A DNA stretch of 64,000 nucleotides, taken from assembly GCA_947561585.1 (NCBI GenBank), contig CANNZV010000431.1:221253-285252 (forward strand), written 5' to 3'. The notes below the pieces were generated by a model that saw nothing but the letters and a program-made list of their open reading frames with translations, was not told the DNA's origin and made no database searches. The position numbers were made by a program, and so were the translations under genes. This DNA comes from Caprella mutica (taxonomy: Eukaryota > Arthropoda > Malacostraca > Amphipoda > Caprellidae). Shown here in pieces: positions 34,371 to 46,127 of the stretch; the stretch's first letter is position 1; the number at the start of each line of letters is the position of its first letter.

Positions 34371-37143
34371 GTATTGTTTCTATAATTTTGATTATTGAAT
34401 ACATTATAACGGTATAATCTTCGATTACTTTTCATTAAACAAAACTAGAACAAGATCTTCTTTTAGAAGTAGCCTACCTTGTTCTGGATCCTACAAGAAT
34501 CTAGGGGGCCTAATCATAATTAAGAACTACATATGTTAAGTGTTTATCTTCAATATACATGATTATTCTTTGATAAAAATCTGGGAAAAAAAATTTATTA
34601 TTGGATCTAACTATATATGAAAATAATTACATATGAGGTTATCCACTTCATTGGGCTCTTTTAAAAAATTACACTCTAAACTAATAAGTTTAATAAATAT
34701 TATAGATATATATTATAGTATATAGATTAAGTATAAGTATCATGATGCTGCATATATTAGATGATAGCTTAGTGGTGTGAACACACCAATGAATACCCCT
34801 AAATGAGGGTTAACACCAAATAATTTTGATACAAGATTATTATTATCAGATACATTATAAAAAGTTATTTCATTTTAAATTTATTGTTGCTTGTTTGTAC
34901 CACAATGAAGCATTAACAAAGAAGGCAGCTATACATATCAGGAGAGAACTATAATAATTTTTAAATTTCTGGCTACCAAATGCTAATCAAATGTCATATT
35001 TACATGAAAATTAGTCATATTGTTTCCTTGGAATGCAATTCACCTCATTCTGCAGACTGTTTACTTGGATATCATTTAGGTGTTGTTCACTTGAGGGAAA
35101 TTAACAGACAAGTGTCCCAAAATTTCCAATTTCTCAAGTATATCCGAGTATATTTTTTAAAAAGACTCGTGGGAATAAATATTGGATTTTTAGTAATTTT
35201 TAGTAATTTTAATTTTTAGCTATTACCTTACAAAAAATAAACATGTAAACAAAGAATTAATACTCACATTATGAGTATATTATCATTTATTACCAACATC
35301 TTTGTCTAATTGTACGTAATTCATGGAAAGACAGCGGTCAAATCAGTTAGGAATTGACGTTATTAATTTTCCATGAGAGCTGGAAAATGAGAGCAGCTGT
35401 GTTAGATGAGAAAGATTGCCAAGTAATATAGTTTGGTTTATAAACTCTCAATTTATCTCCAGTCATCTCATAAAGAACCTAAATTTCTCTCAAAAATAAC
35501 ATTGCAGGATGCAGGTGTGGCATAGGAGAAAAAGAGACATTCCTCTCCATTTGAAATTGAACACTTCAAAATAGCCAGACTGCAGGAACTGGTAAAGTGT
35601 TCTCAAAGAAATACTCCATTTTCGCTTGTGGTCTCAGTAAAATACATGTAAATATAGGAGAAAATTAAGAATTGTTCTCACAGAAAATGTTAAAAATGTC
35701 CCATATTCTGCAGACTGGCAAAATAGCAGTTAGTTACTCACCCCAGATAAATAGCAAGAGAGGCCATACTTTATTACCTGAAACTTAGGAGAATTTTTCA
35801 CTCAGATATTGAAAATATTACATATTCTGCAGACTGGCATGATATTGAAAAAGTAAGGAAATAATCTGATATGACGCAGAGAACATTAAAAATTTAACAA
35901 TTCAATTTTTTGGAGACTTTAAATGTCAAGAATTTAAGGAGAAAGAAATACACTGAGCTTAAGTCTGCAGAAGATTTGGAGATACAATTATTAAAAAGAT
36001 GTTTATATGATTTCAATAGCAATTCATCTAGAATTGAAATGAAAGATAGCCAAATTATACTTCATGCACAAATGTTTGGAGAGCATCTTGCATAAACAAA
36101 GAAAATTGGGGAGACTGTTTACTTGGATGCTTCATGCTTTATCCACACTGTTCCTTAGTAAGTAATAAGTACTACATGAAGGAGAATAAAAAAATTAGAT
36201 TCCAGGAAGTTATCAACTTATCCTTACTTCAAAGGATTTTACTATTTGCTAGTATGCTGACAGAGTAAAAGTAGGAATTCCAGCAATGTGTTTAAGACAT
36301 GCTGTCATAGTAGCAGCAATATATACTGTCCAATACAAACTGTTAGCTACCTAACTGGTTCATTTGGGAAAAAAGAACCAATATTAATGAGATTATTGAA
36401 TAATTGAGGCACTGTTAACTGTACATAATTGTAAATATGGTCAGCTGTGGAAGGTGAAACAAACTTCTACCTAACACTAAGATTATATGTGAAAATAAAT
36501 TCATCAAATGCTGTGGGTGAGCCCTTCCCTGTTTCAAATACTTCCAAAAGTCTTGTATCACACAACAAACCATGAATGCACAGGTACTTCTTGATTCCAA
36601 AATTGCAAATCACACTGCATCTGGAAGAAGAGGGTTGAAGTTGCAAAATACATACGTATTGGAAAATATAGATTACTCTAACTAGTTACTAGATAGTTAG
36701 GCGTATGTATAGGCAAGATTTGACTAAAATTGTTATTGGTGATAACTGATAAGCAAAACAATTTAAACAAAGAACTATTCTGGAACGGTTGGAAGAGATA
36801 CTTTGGAATAACGGATAAGTAGGTAACAGTAGCTTTTCTACTAGATTTCGATAATTCAGTCATTAGTTCTCACAACTAGCTACCTAGTACGTAGACAGAA
36901 CCAAATATAAACTCCAGTTAACCACACAGTTAGTTAAACTAGATAATACACTTTCTTTCGACACGATACAGATAGTTTCGTGCAATAACAAAAGCAAACA
37001 AATTCAGTAAGACTAGATAACCATCTCTTTTTCCAGATTATGAAGAAAATCCTCTTAATCACTTTTTAATAACACACAAGATCACAGACGAGACTGCTGT
37101 GTAGTGTGTAGAGAGAAACGGTGTGATTATGCGCGTCTAATGA

Positions 37144-37158
37144 ACCAGAGGGCGCTAT
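37144..37158 (+). promoter_or_regulatory. CTCF-like motif ACCAGAGGGCGCTAT
   Basis: Fits the AG(A/G)(G/T)GGCGC core known for insect CTCF and, apart from the first bases, the vertebrate consensus. It lies between the presumed promoter of the minus-strand zinc-finger gene and the small plus-strand gene. Sequence match only; binding is inferred. Confidence 0.4.
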
Positions 37159-37320
37159 AGTCTCCACAAATATGAATGTCTACCGTTCAGAAACCAATGA
37201 TTTAGTTCCTTTTTAGTAAAGTTTGTACATGTTCGTACTCTGGAACATTATTTAAATGATGATATATTTAACAAATAATTTAGTATATAGTTATTTAATG
37301 AATACACATAATTAAAAGAA

Positions 37321-37422
37321 ATGAAAATTGATTTTGATATTAAGATTTCATTTCAGAGAACACAGTCAATTGTTCTTCCGCTGTTGCCAAATGTTAGTCA
37401 TTTCGTCAACTGTAGCGATGAG
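37321..37422 (+). CDS. Hypothetical 60-residue protein, exon 1
   Basis: An ATG at 37321 opens 34 codons (MKIDFDIKISFQRTQSIVLP...) and ends in phase 0 at the donor GTGAGG at 37423. A second reading is that the exon begins after the 'tttcatttcag' at about 37356 and belongs to a longer gene. Not recognised. Support is the matching phase and splice sites with the next exon, and the ordinary amino-acid composition. It runs divergently from the zinc-finger gene. Confidence 0.35.
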
Positions 37423-38115
37423 GTGAGGTTAGTGGTTACTGTTCGCTCTTGGTTCATAAGTTAAAATAGAGCTGTTTTTATCGTTGTTCATTAATATTAT
37501 TTGGCATAATTGTATTGCGTTGTTTATAGTTTAGGATCAAATATGGGCTAGGTATATAATTCTCACTTTATCTGTTATTCATCATGCTCGTTATTTGTAT
37601 CAGAATTACATGTGACGCTAACGTGTATATTAATACACAAACTTCTCTTTATACAACTGAGCATTTTAAATATCACCAAGATTCTATAGATTATGAAACG
37701 TCAGTACCAAAATTGTTTTATTTTATTAGTTATACGTTTTAAATAATTTTCTTCTTCCAGGTGCTACTTGGGTACTTTGATGCAGATTTTTTTTACCTAC
37801 ATATTATAATTTATACTTTATAATGAGATTGTGTCCATCCTTGGAACAAGTTGTGCATCATATCATGCAACTGATAACAAAAATGTAACACACGTGTACT
37901 TTAATTTAATAAATAATTTCAATAATTCATCTATTTTTTTTTTAATTTATTGTAAACCTTCCATGTAAACCCTTAATAATCTAGTAAGATTTCTTAGGGT
38001 TCATGGCTTTAGTGCATCTTTTAAGATTAACTTCGTTCAATGATGGGTTCAGACTAATTGGGAAAGAGAGCTGAAATTAATATTGGTTTTAATTCGATTT
38101 TTTTCTAATTTACAG

Positions 38116-38196
38116 GTAAAGCTTGTGCAACGGACATTACATGTACCGGAAAAGAGTGACCGCTATGCCGATCAATGGACGATATGCACGACTTAG
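38116..38196 (+). CDS. Hypothetical 60-residue protein, last exon
   Basis: A strong acceptor (ttttttctaatttacag) precedes 38116. Twenty-six codons, 'VKLVQRTLHVPEKSDRYADQ' and onward to a TAG at 38194-38196. An AATAAA at 38336-38341 lies at a suitable distance for polyadenylation. The rest of the product, if longer, would be upstream. Family unknown. Confidence 0.38.
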   Translation, partial: VKLVQRTLHVPEKSDRYADQWTICTT

Positions 38197-38335
38197 GTTT
38201 TAATTCAGTTTGAGATCTGAACCTATACATGCAAACTAATGTACATAGCATAATTAATTATAGTTAATTAAACTGAACAGAATATAAAAAGAAATTTTTC
38301 CATTTCCTCTTTTCTTTTGTTTGGTATAGATGAAT

Positions 38336-38341
38336 GAATAA
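38336..38341 (+). terminator. Candidate polyadenylation signal AATAAA
   Basis: About 140 bases after the stop at 38196. AT-rich surroundings make chance occurrence possible. Confidence 0.35.
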
Positions 38342-38599
38342 AATATATATTACAATATAAATATATAATATAGAATAGTTGCACCTCTTTTTAATTTCTA
38401 TAGAGCTTTTCTAATCAAAGAAAATGTGGTGGAAAAGGGTAACAAAATCACAATATGGAAAATCTGAAAAACATTACATTGAGTGTTGATTGTAAAACCT
38501 CTGAAAATAATAAATGATTGACTAGATACTTGATAGACTAATAAAATATTTTTTAAATCAATAATTTAAAGAGGTCGTTGTATCGACTCACTATCGAGC

Positions 38600-39152
38600 T
38601 GGAGATCCGGCAGAATGGACAATTTTTGTTCTTTGCATGGTGGTCTTTGTCCTGAAACTGTCTGTGGTGAATGGAAGAGAAGGGGGGTACGGCGTCCCTT
38701 TGGCACGGAACTGTTGTAATTTGGATTATAGATTGTCTTTTTTCATTTTTACCATGTTTATCATTTTTTAAACGCTACTTGCAGTTTTAGAGGATAGCGC
38801 TAGGGTTATGCTCTTCAACTACGAGGTCTTAGATTTTTGTGTTAGGTAGGCTCGTAGGCTTCATTTACTTTCACCTCTTCATTTTCCTCTTCCATCCGTG
38901 AGTGCAGCCACCGGTGCTTGTGTCCCGTTTCGTCACATTCCTTGGTAAGTGAAGCCTATCTAACACAAAAATCTAAGACCTCGTAGTTGAAGAGCTTTTC
39001 TGCATCCATGAGCATTGTCACCGACGGTGCTAAGTGACTTTGTTCATGGAGCCACTTTCCTCTCTGACTGTTTCTTCTAGTCCCTTATATTTAATTTCCT
39101 TTTGACGTCAGCGATATGGCCTTTGGTTCCGAAGCAGACGTTAAACCCCTAC
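38600..39152 (+). mobile_element. Dispersed retroposon copy (copy 3), with internal inverted duplication
   Basis: Plus-strand copy of the family at 23566-24105, ending 'CAGACGTTAAACCCCTACT' then AT-rich DNA instead of a long A-tail. Unlike copy 1 it holds an extra inverted copy of about 47 bases: the segment at 38812-38862 reappears reversed at 38947-38993. Confidence 0.75.
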
Positions 39153-40842
39153 TAAATTAATTAATTATAAATAATGAAAATACAAAATCAATCTGTGATA
39201 TTTCGGAGATTCATTAAAAAAATTGAAAAGTTGCATGTACAGGTAAATCCCTTACAGCGGACGATCTTCGAACTTCGAATGGACACCCCCTACAAAGGAC
39301 AAATTTTCCGCACTGCAGCTTTCTACAACTATCTCTTTAAAATTATATTGTTTAACATATATTTTATTCGTCTACATACTATCCAATCAAACATCGGTTA
39401 TATTCAAAGGCTTTATAATATCAACCCTTGATAGGTATAATGTTTTTTTTTAAATGTTCAGTATTTTAATTTTGTTACCGTTTTCCACCTGATTTTCTAA
39501 TTTAAGAAAAATTCAATAGAAATTTGAAAAAGGTGTAACTATTATGTACTATATTTTAATATATACTATATTTATTCATACCGAACAAAAAAATAAGAAT
39601 CAGGAAATGAAATTTTATATTTTTTTCAATTTATTAAACGATTATTAATTTTATTTCGTACATTTATTTATGTTATGTAAAATATTATAAGATTTTCATT
39701 AAAATTTTGTTTTATTAATAACCTGTGATTATATACTTTCATTTGCGTTTCTTTGAAATGCTGTTAAAGAAAACTTTTAAATCCCCAACTAAACTAAAAA
39801 TGTAACGTTACAGCGAACGCTGATCGGCATAGAGCAGGATACAGTAACATAGGGTATGGTAATCAGCTGATCGAATCTAGTTTGACGTGACCACCGGGTG
39901 ACTGGAAATGGCGACTCTGACCACACTTTGAAACAGGGGAAACCTACTTAAACTTAGTCACTTCCAAATTTAATTTTTTTTTATCAATTACTAACTAGGC
40001 ATTGGTTAAATTGTATTTCAATTACTTTTTCCCTTATTTGTTATTCATAGGAACTACAATTTAGCAGTTAACTAGCACTAGTTTAGGCTCCTAGGTAGCA
40101 TATTTTCAAGACCCTATTTTTTATAGATAAGTTAAAGAAATTAACAATAAAAACACACCTGAATTATATCTATATATTCAACTTTGAGGTTCAATTGCCA
40201 TTTTTGTTTTTCTTTTGCACGAAACCCTTATAAAATTACTTTAAACTTCTCTATATTAACATGCAAATACGAGGAATTATGAGCCGCTCGGTCACAAACA
40301 AGGAATGCGTTGTTCTGGTGACGTCATATTTTTGTGTCGTCTACTAGGTACTATACCCGTTTATGTTCCTGTACCCCAGGATGGTACCCTGTCATAGCGT
40401 ACCTACTCTTTTTCTGTACATGTACTGTCCGTTGTTCGGGCTTTACCTGTATCTTCTTTTATGTAAAGGCATCCTCCGTTTTAGTTACCAAATCACGACT
40501 CAGTTTAGTTACAAAACGGTAACTAAAGCGAATAGAAGTAACAAGAAATTTAAAATTGTCACTCCTTGATTTAGACCTCATTTTCTATGAGTTATAGAAA
40601 GAAAATTTATTATTAGAGTAAAACGTATGTAAGTATATTATTAATAATATGCAGTCTTTCATTGTTTGTGACTGTGATGAAAAAGTTTAAAGTCGTGCAT
40701 TTATTAAATGTTTTAAAATCCATCCATAGCTTAACTCTCACTCAGTATAGGGGAGTAATTAATAGATACTTAGATTTATATAATTATTGTGCTACATTTA
40801 ACAAACCGCAATTGTATGCTCTATGAAATGTTTTTGGTAGTA
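39153..40842. other. Intergenic AT-rich region
   Basis: No convincing gene. A 33-base segment near 40318-40350 ('GGTGACGTCATATTTTTG', 'GTCGTCTACTAG') recurs inverted near 48434-48470, so part of it is dispersed repeat. Confidence 0.5.
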
Positions 40843-41041
40843 AGGTACTAAGTTCCAAGTTATTGGTTGGTTCTACAATTTCGGACACGTCAGAAAAGAA
40901 AATATTATAATTATTATTTAACTTCTATTCTAATTGGTATCATGGATACCAATTGAAATAAAAGTTAAATGATTATTATTATATAAAAAAATTACGTGTT
41001 CGAAAATATGGAACCGTGCAATAACACGGAACTTACCCTAA
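40843..41041. repeat. Foldback/MITE hairpin, about 95-bp arms
   Basis: Almost the whole segment is one inverted repeat centred at about 40940 (GGTATCATGGATACC). Outer parts pair 'AAGTTATTGGTTGGTTCTAC' with the mirror of 'GGAACCGTGCAATAACACGG'; inner parts pair 'TTTCGGACACGT' with 'ACGTGTTCGAAA'. Target duplication not found. The 'TGGAACC' side resembles short pieces near 19940 and 23388. Confidence 0.75.
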
Positions 41042-41370
41042 AATGGGACATGTTGAACCAATTGCTTCTAATAACCTCATCTGGATTATAATTCTGATGT
41101 TTTTTTAGTTACCGTGAAATAATCACAGAAAATTGTTTCCATTTTCAATGTCTACGAACGGTCCTTATTTCGAATCATGACTCGAAATAAGGACCACTTT
41201 TACTAAAGTGAGTTATACTTAAAGCGAGTCCTGCCTGTATTAGGAGGTTATGCAGAATGACATAGTCTCTGTTAAAATGGTCAGCCAAAGTTTTCTTTCA
41301 TTTAGAAAACGAGAAAAGAGATAATATTCGCTCAATGAGTCAATAATACGTACGTCGTTGTACGTTTTAA

Positions 41371-41735
41371 AGCCCTGTTTACACGCTACGATAAATTGAA
41401 GCGATTTATTGAACTCAAAAATAACAACAATTTATCAGATGAATGAGACAGTGTTTATACGCAACGATATTTACTCCAATATTTTTATTTTTACTAACCG
41501 TCATGGAAGAAACATTGTGGTAGTCTGCGTTTGAAATGTGATTAGCATTATATTGAGCTAGATTGTAACGATTTCTTGAAATTGAAGCCGGCTGGCACCA
41601 ATAACACAATCCAATTCCAACTCCAATAAATCACTACGATCACCTGTTTACACGTACTGATAAATTGTAACAACCTCTCCATTACGTCGATTTATCGCTG
41701 CAATTTATCGTAAGGTGTAAACGGAGCTTAAATAG
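41371..41735. mobile_element. MITE with TTTACAC-type inverted ends (about 365 bp)
   Basis: Left end 'AAGCCCTGTTTACACGCTAC' continuing 'GATAAATTG'; right end, inverted, 'AAGCTCCGTTTACACCTTAC' continuing 'GATAAATTG'. About 35 bp of inverted similarity; 'CGATTTAT' motifs recur inside. The flanking TTTAA/TTAAA gives no clean duplication. Confidence 0.7.
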
Positions 41736-42179
41736 ATATATATTTAATTATAAGGCGATATTTAATTGATTGACTAATAGTGTTAATAGGATATGAGAAA
41801 TTAGTAATTAATAATTAGCATTGATCCTACTATATCCTATATAGTATATATTAATAAAATAACTACTGATTAGATAAGGAGAAATAATATTATTAATAAT
41901 GCATATATTTACCCTTAGAATCCTTTAGAAGAATATTTAGGAAGTTTGAAACTGTTATCACATTGTCTTTGAATTCAGATAAGATCAGGGGCGTATCTAG
42001 GATTCGGTCAAGGGGGGGGTTTTGCTTTGAACATGCTTAAACTGCGTTCTGTCGGAAGCGTCATTTTGTAAATTGCGAAATGGGAGGACGTCATTATGTT
42101 CATAAAGTATAAAGAATGGATTTTATCCTATTAATATTAGCATTTTTTCTTAAACCTTAAAATTGTTTCTGAATTTGAG

Positions 42180-43285
42180 AAGAAATGCATCGTCCTGTAC
42201 TCTGTAGTTTGCCAAAACACCTTCTTCTTCAACAGTATGTCGAAAATTCATGCTTCACTCCATGACAAGTGGAAGGGCGGCTAAATCTTACCCCCTGAAA
42301 AAATTCACAAGAGTTCGTTGTCTATTCAATGAAACTGGTTCTATTCACAAGAAAAGCAAATGATAACAAAACCAAAAAGAACAGAAACAGTGATTCAGGA
42401 GGTGAAGAGTTTCTATGACGTACCCCCAGTTTCTCAGCAGATTTCACCAACCATAACTCCGTTGTGGAGGATCGTCAGGTACACTAATGAAAATCCCTGA
42501 AATATCAACGGAATAAATGATAGGTATGATGCTAAGGTAATATCTTTGATGCCATTATTAATTGAATGGATATAATCTTTCATGCATTCCTTGATGATGA
42601 TGGCAACTTCTCATCGGTTAATGGTGTTTCATATCTCAGATTGCTATAGGACATTATTTGGTGCTAGTTTGCTATGCGATCTGATCATCATTTACTGGTT
42701 TGGCATGCGATCTATTTAGAATTTATTAGCAAATATAAAAGATACAAACAGGTATACGAGATACCAAATATATATAGTATTTTATTTCCTTATATAATTA
42801 TATACCATTTAATTACATTTGCAAAGCCTTAATTTTTATGGAAATACTTCAAAAAATATCTTTATATAAACTACATCCTACTAAACTTATATGAATATAA
42901 AGTAAATAGGCGATTAATATATGTTTTTTTTTAATTTTAATGCATTGTGACAATATCATCTCGTCTAAATTGTTTGTTTTGAATCACAGTTACTTAAAAA
43001 GAAAAATTATCATAATTATTAAAATAAAAATACTAATGCATTATCAGATCACATTAACCTCACAGATCGCATACCAAACTAGCACCCCTTATTTGGCCCA
43101 TACTGCACCATTCTGCATCTCGTTCTTCACTTTGGTGGATGCAAGACGGCGCTCCACCACATTGAACAAATACAGTTCTAAAAGGTTAGAGGTCTATTCA
43201 TTAGCAGAAGCACACAATCAATATCACAACCTTTTGGATTTTAACTTTTTGGCTGCTACACAAACTCGAGTTTATATATGAACAA
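42180..43285 (+). pseudogene. Tc1/mariner-type transposase relic, plus-strand arm
   Basis: Mirror of the minus-strand relic at 43880-44890. Visible: the 'NSCF...LTP.KNSQEFVVYS' region (helix-turn-helix part) near 42250-42330 and a C-terminal fragment 'FTLVDARRRSTTL' and 'DFNFLAATQTRVYI' near 43130-43280. It is broken by frameshifts, stops and the 427-bp insertion listed next. Not functional. Confidence 0.65.
42662..43088. mobile_element. 427-bp inverted-repeat element inserted in the palindrome's left arm
   Basis: Ends 'TGCTAGTTTGCTATGCGATC' and, inverted, 'GGGGTGCTAGTTTGGTATGC'. Flanked by the 8-bp duplication TTATTTGG at 42654-42661 and 43089-43096. The right arm still has the unoccupied site ('ACATTATTTGGCCC' when read inverted at about 44209-44225), which proves the insertion. 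hAT-like from the duplication length. No coding frame. Confidence 0.82.
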
Positions 43286-43879
43286 GAATATTTCATTGTG
43301 TCTCTTGTACAAAGTGCTTAAAGTTTCGCTGAAGGGTATAACCCGGAGACCCCAAAAAATTTGAAAAAATGTTTCGAAGTTTACTTCGTTCTGTCTTCAA
43401 ACGGGAGGAGGTCATTTTCAACAACTTCTGTAGGGCCACAGGAGATGTGGTTCATATGATATAGGACAATAAATGTTTAATAATTATGCTTTCTTTTCCA
43501 TCAACGTGGTGTATCTATGATGACAATTGATGCATTAGAAGTGCTTCTAATTCGCAATTTAATAATGTCGTTTCTGATGGAACACAGTGTGTCAGTGGAT
43601 TTATTGTATAGTCCATAAGCTGTATATTAAGTCCAATAGACTGATAGTTATTAAATTAATCATAATATTCAATTATTGGCTGCAGCAAAAATAATCAAAA
43701 CCATACTGCTACCACACTGTGTTTCATCAGATAACGTAATTTTTTAATTGCAAATTAGAAGCACTTAAAAATAAGTCAAATACCTTTATAGATGCATCAC
43801 TTTGAAGGAAAAGAAAGGATTGTTATTATTATTCAAAATTTATTGTCTTATACCATATGAGGCACATCTCCTGAGGTCC

Positions 43880-44890
43880 TACAAAAGTTGTTGAAAATGA
43901 CCCCCTCCGATGTGAAGACAGAACGATGCACGCTTCAGAACATTCTTATTGTTATATTTTTGAGCGGAGATTTGAGCACATTGTCTACAAGACTCATTGG
44001 GATCTATTTTTTTATATATAATTTTATAAACTCGAGTTTGTGCATCAGCCCATATGCGAAAGTCCAAAGAGTTGAGATCTGGACTGTGTGCTGACCAGGA
44101 ATTTTATTTCCGTACTTCTGCTAATCACTCGACCTCGAAACTTTTCCTTAAATTCTAGAACTGCATTTGTGCAATGTGGTCTTGCATCCACCAAAGTGAA
44201 GAAGTTGCAGGCTGGGCCAAATAATGTGCTGGGGCAATCAGAGTTTTGAAAACCATTAACTTGTAACAAGTTGCCATATTCGTAAGGAATGCTTGAACAA
44301 TTGGAATCATTCCATTAATAATTGCAACGAAGATCATTATCTTAGCATCATACCTATCATTTTTTTCCAGATATTTCGAGGATTTTCATTCGTATTTTTT
44401 CGATGTTTTTTGATGGAGGCAAATTAACTTCTCGTCTGTCCAAACGATTCAATTGGCAATGTTTGATGGTTGCTGCATAATCCACTTACAAAACCGCTAT
44501 TTATGTGGTTTTCATTAATGGTCGAACTGAAGTTCAATGATAAAAACGGAAACTAAATGAATGTATGACGATCCTCCACCACGTGGTTTTGGTGTGGATT
44601 AAATCTGCTAAAAAGCTTTTCTGAGAGAAAAACTAGTGGTTTCTTCAAAGGAACTCTTCACCTCCTGAATCGCAGTTTGTGTTTTTTTGGTTTTGTTTTC
44701 ATATGCTTTTTCTTGTGAATAGAACCAGTTTCATTGAATAGACCACGAACTCTTGTGAACTTTTTCAAGTGGTAAGATTTAGCCACCCTTCCATTTATCT
44801 TGGGAAAGCATGAATTTTCGGCATACTGCTGAAGAAGAAGGTGTTTTGGCAAACTACAGAGTACAGGACGATGCATTCCTTCTCAAATTC
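43880..44890 (-). pseudogene. Tc1/mariner-type transposase relic, minus-strand arm
   Basis: In several frames: an N-terminal segment near 44876-44660 ('FTRVRGLFNETGSIHKKKH'), then 'WTDEK' near 44440 (first catalytic Asp), 'IFVAIINGMIPIVQAF' near 44330, 'WWMQDHIAQ' near 44190 (second Asp) and 'WSAHSPDLNSLDFRIW' near 44100-44050 (third-acidic-residue region). Order and motifs match the DDE_3 transposases of the IS630-Tc1-mariner superfamily. At least four frameshifts or stops. Confidence 0.78.
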
Positions 44891-45234
44891 AAAAACATTT
44901 TTAAATTGAAGAACAATGCTAATATTAATAGGGTGATAGAAATCCACTCTCTATGGACAAAGTGGCTTATACATAATACGACTTGAAGCAATTTAATTTC
45001 TCCCATTTCGCAATATAAAAAAGACGATTTTGATAGAATACAGTGCTCGAGCATGTCAAAAGCAATTAAAAATAATCTAATAATTGACATTTCTTCAATT
45101 TGGAGGATTAATCCATATATTTTTATTAATCCGTAGATTTATTTCTATAAAAAAAGTTTAAAAATGCCCCCCCCCCCCTTGTATACGCGCCTGGATAAGA
45201 TATTATAAATTAAACTAGATTACGTCTCGGTAGA

Positions 45235-45800
45235 GTGCATACCTTCGCCGCCATATTGACCCGTTCCTTCCCAAAATCTAATAAACTGGATAAGGACAAA
45301 TCGTCCCACCAAGTTTCATGCAATATGGTGTTAAAAATGTACCACACTTATTTAGTTTTGTGTTTGCTTATAGTTACTTGATATGTATATGTTTTTAATA
45401 ATAAATTGTTCTGTCATTTTCTAATAAAACTATACTCTGAAATTTTTATGTTCATAAAGATACTTTTGTTCATGCTGTACTTTTCTTATAACATTCAGTT
45501 GCTGCCTAACCTCGTTACTGTGAAGACTCTCAAATATATTCTCTCTAGCTGATTACCGTTGTTTCCTTGTCCACTCCTATTGTATACGCTATATAGTTTT
45601 TAACATATGGTTCAATAATTTTTGAGTTATGAATGATCTTTGACCGGATCGCTCCCAAAATTCTACCAGATTGTTCATGAACAGTGACCAATCTTCCCAT
45701 CAAATTTCAGACAATTTGGTTGAATACTTTTTGAGTTATAAATGGCCTTGATCTTTGACTCGATCGCTCCAAAAATCTAACAAAATGGTTCCTGTACAGT
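45235..45800 (+). repeat. Dispersed non-coding repeat with about 110-120-bp internal units
   Basis: Repeated phrases 'GTCCCACCAAGTTTCATGCA', 'TTTTTGAGTTAT' and 'GATCTTTGAC(C/T)' occur two to three times at about 110-base spacing (45620 and 45730 best). The same phrases occur inverted at 48225-48425. No coding potential. Confidence 0.65.
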
Positions 45801-46127
45801 ATGGGCCACAAAAATGTTTCCGCTTTTTCAAATACTAATAAATAGTTAACCAATTTAGACGGAAAAACTGTATCTTGGTCTCTTTTTCTCCGCTTCTCAC
45901 TGTACTAGAAACAGGTAAAAACAACTTTGAACTGATTGAAATAGTTTAAGAACAGGTAAGCAAAAAGTGAGGGTGATTATTTTTGTCATTGCGCGAAAGT
46001 TATTCTTAGAGCTAACTCTGCAATTTTATTTACTAAAAGGCAGTGAATAAGAGGAAAAAACTTTAATGGTAGAAAATATAATATAGGGTTCCTTACACTT
46101 CTTCCTTGGAAACTATTTGGAAATAGA

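Larger units (their letters stand above)
33572..37320. other. 5' intron and upstream region of the zinc-finger gene
   Basis: Because coding exon 1 is preceded by an acceptor, a non-coding first exon of the minus-strand gene should lie here, plausibly near 37000-37100 where AT content drops; I could not place it. Contains a diverged dispersed repeat (33985-34370) and several imperfect copies of 'ATTCTGCAGACTGG' around 35050, 35703 and 35822. No protein-coding exon is convincing. Confidence 0.45.
41986..45193. mobile_element. Large palindromic DNA transposon (3.2 kb) with 8-bp target duplication
   Basis: Starts CAGGGGCGTAT and ends, inverted, CAGGCGCGTAT; flanked by an exact 8-bp duplication GATAAGAT at 41978-41985 and 45194-45201. 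Beyond the ends, long stretches of the two halves mirror each other (42175-42420 against 44600-44885; 43380-43560 against 43740-43930), with the centre near 43650. Each arm holds remains of the same transposase in opposite orientation. The 8-bp duplication and CAGGGGCG end suit hAT, whereas the transposase is of Tc1/mariner type; that conflict is unresolved. Confidence 0.75.

Noticed and set aside
35910..36095. 61-codon plus-strand frame that looks weakly coding
   Set aside because: No convincing splice partners or similarity; could not be linked to the exon at 37321.
39174..39431. 85-codon plus-strand frame
   Set aside because: AT-driven composition, no domain, no splice support.
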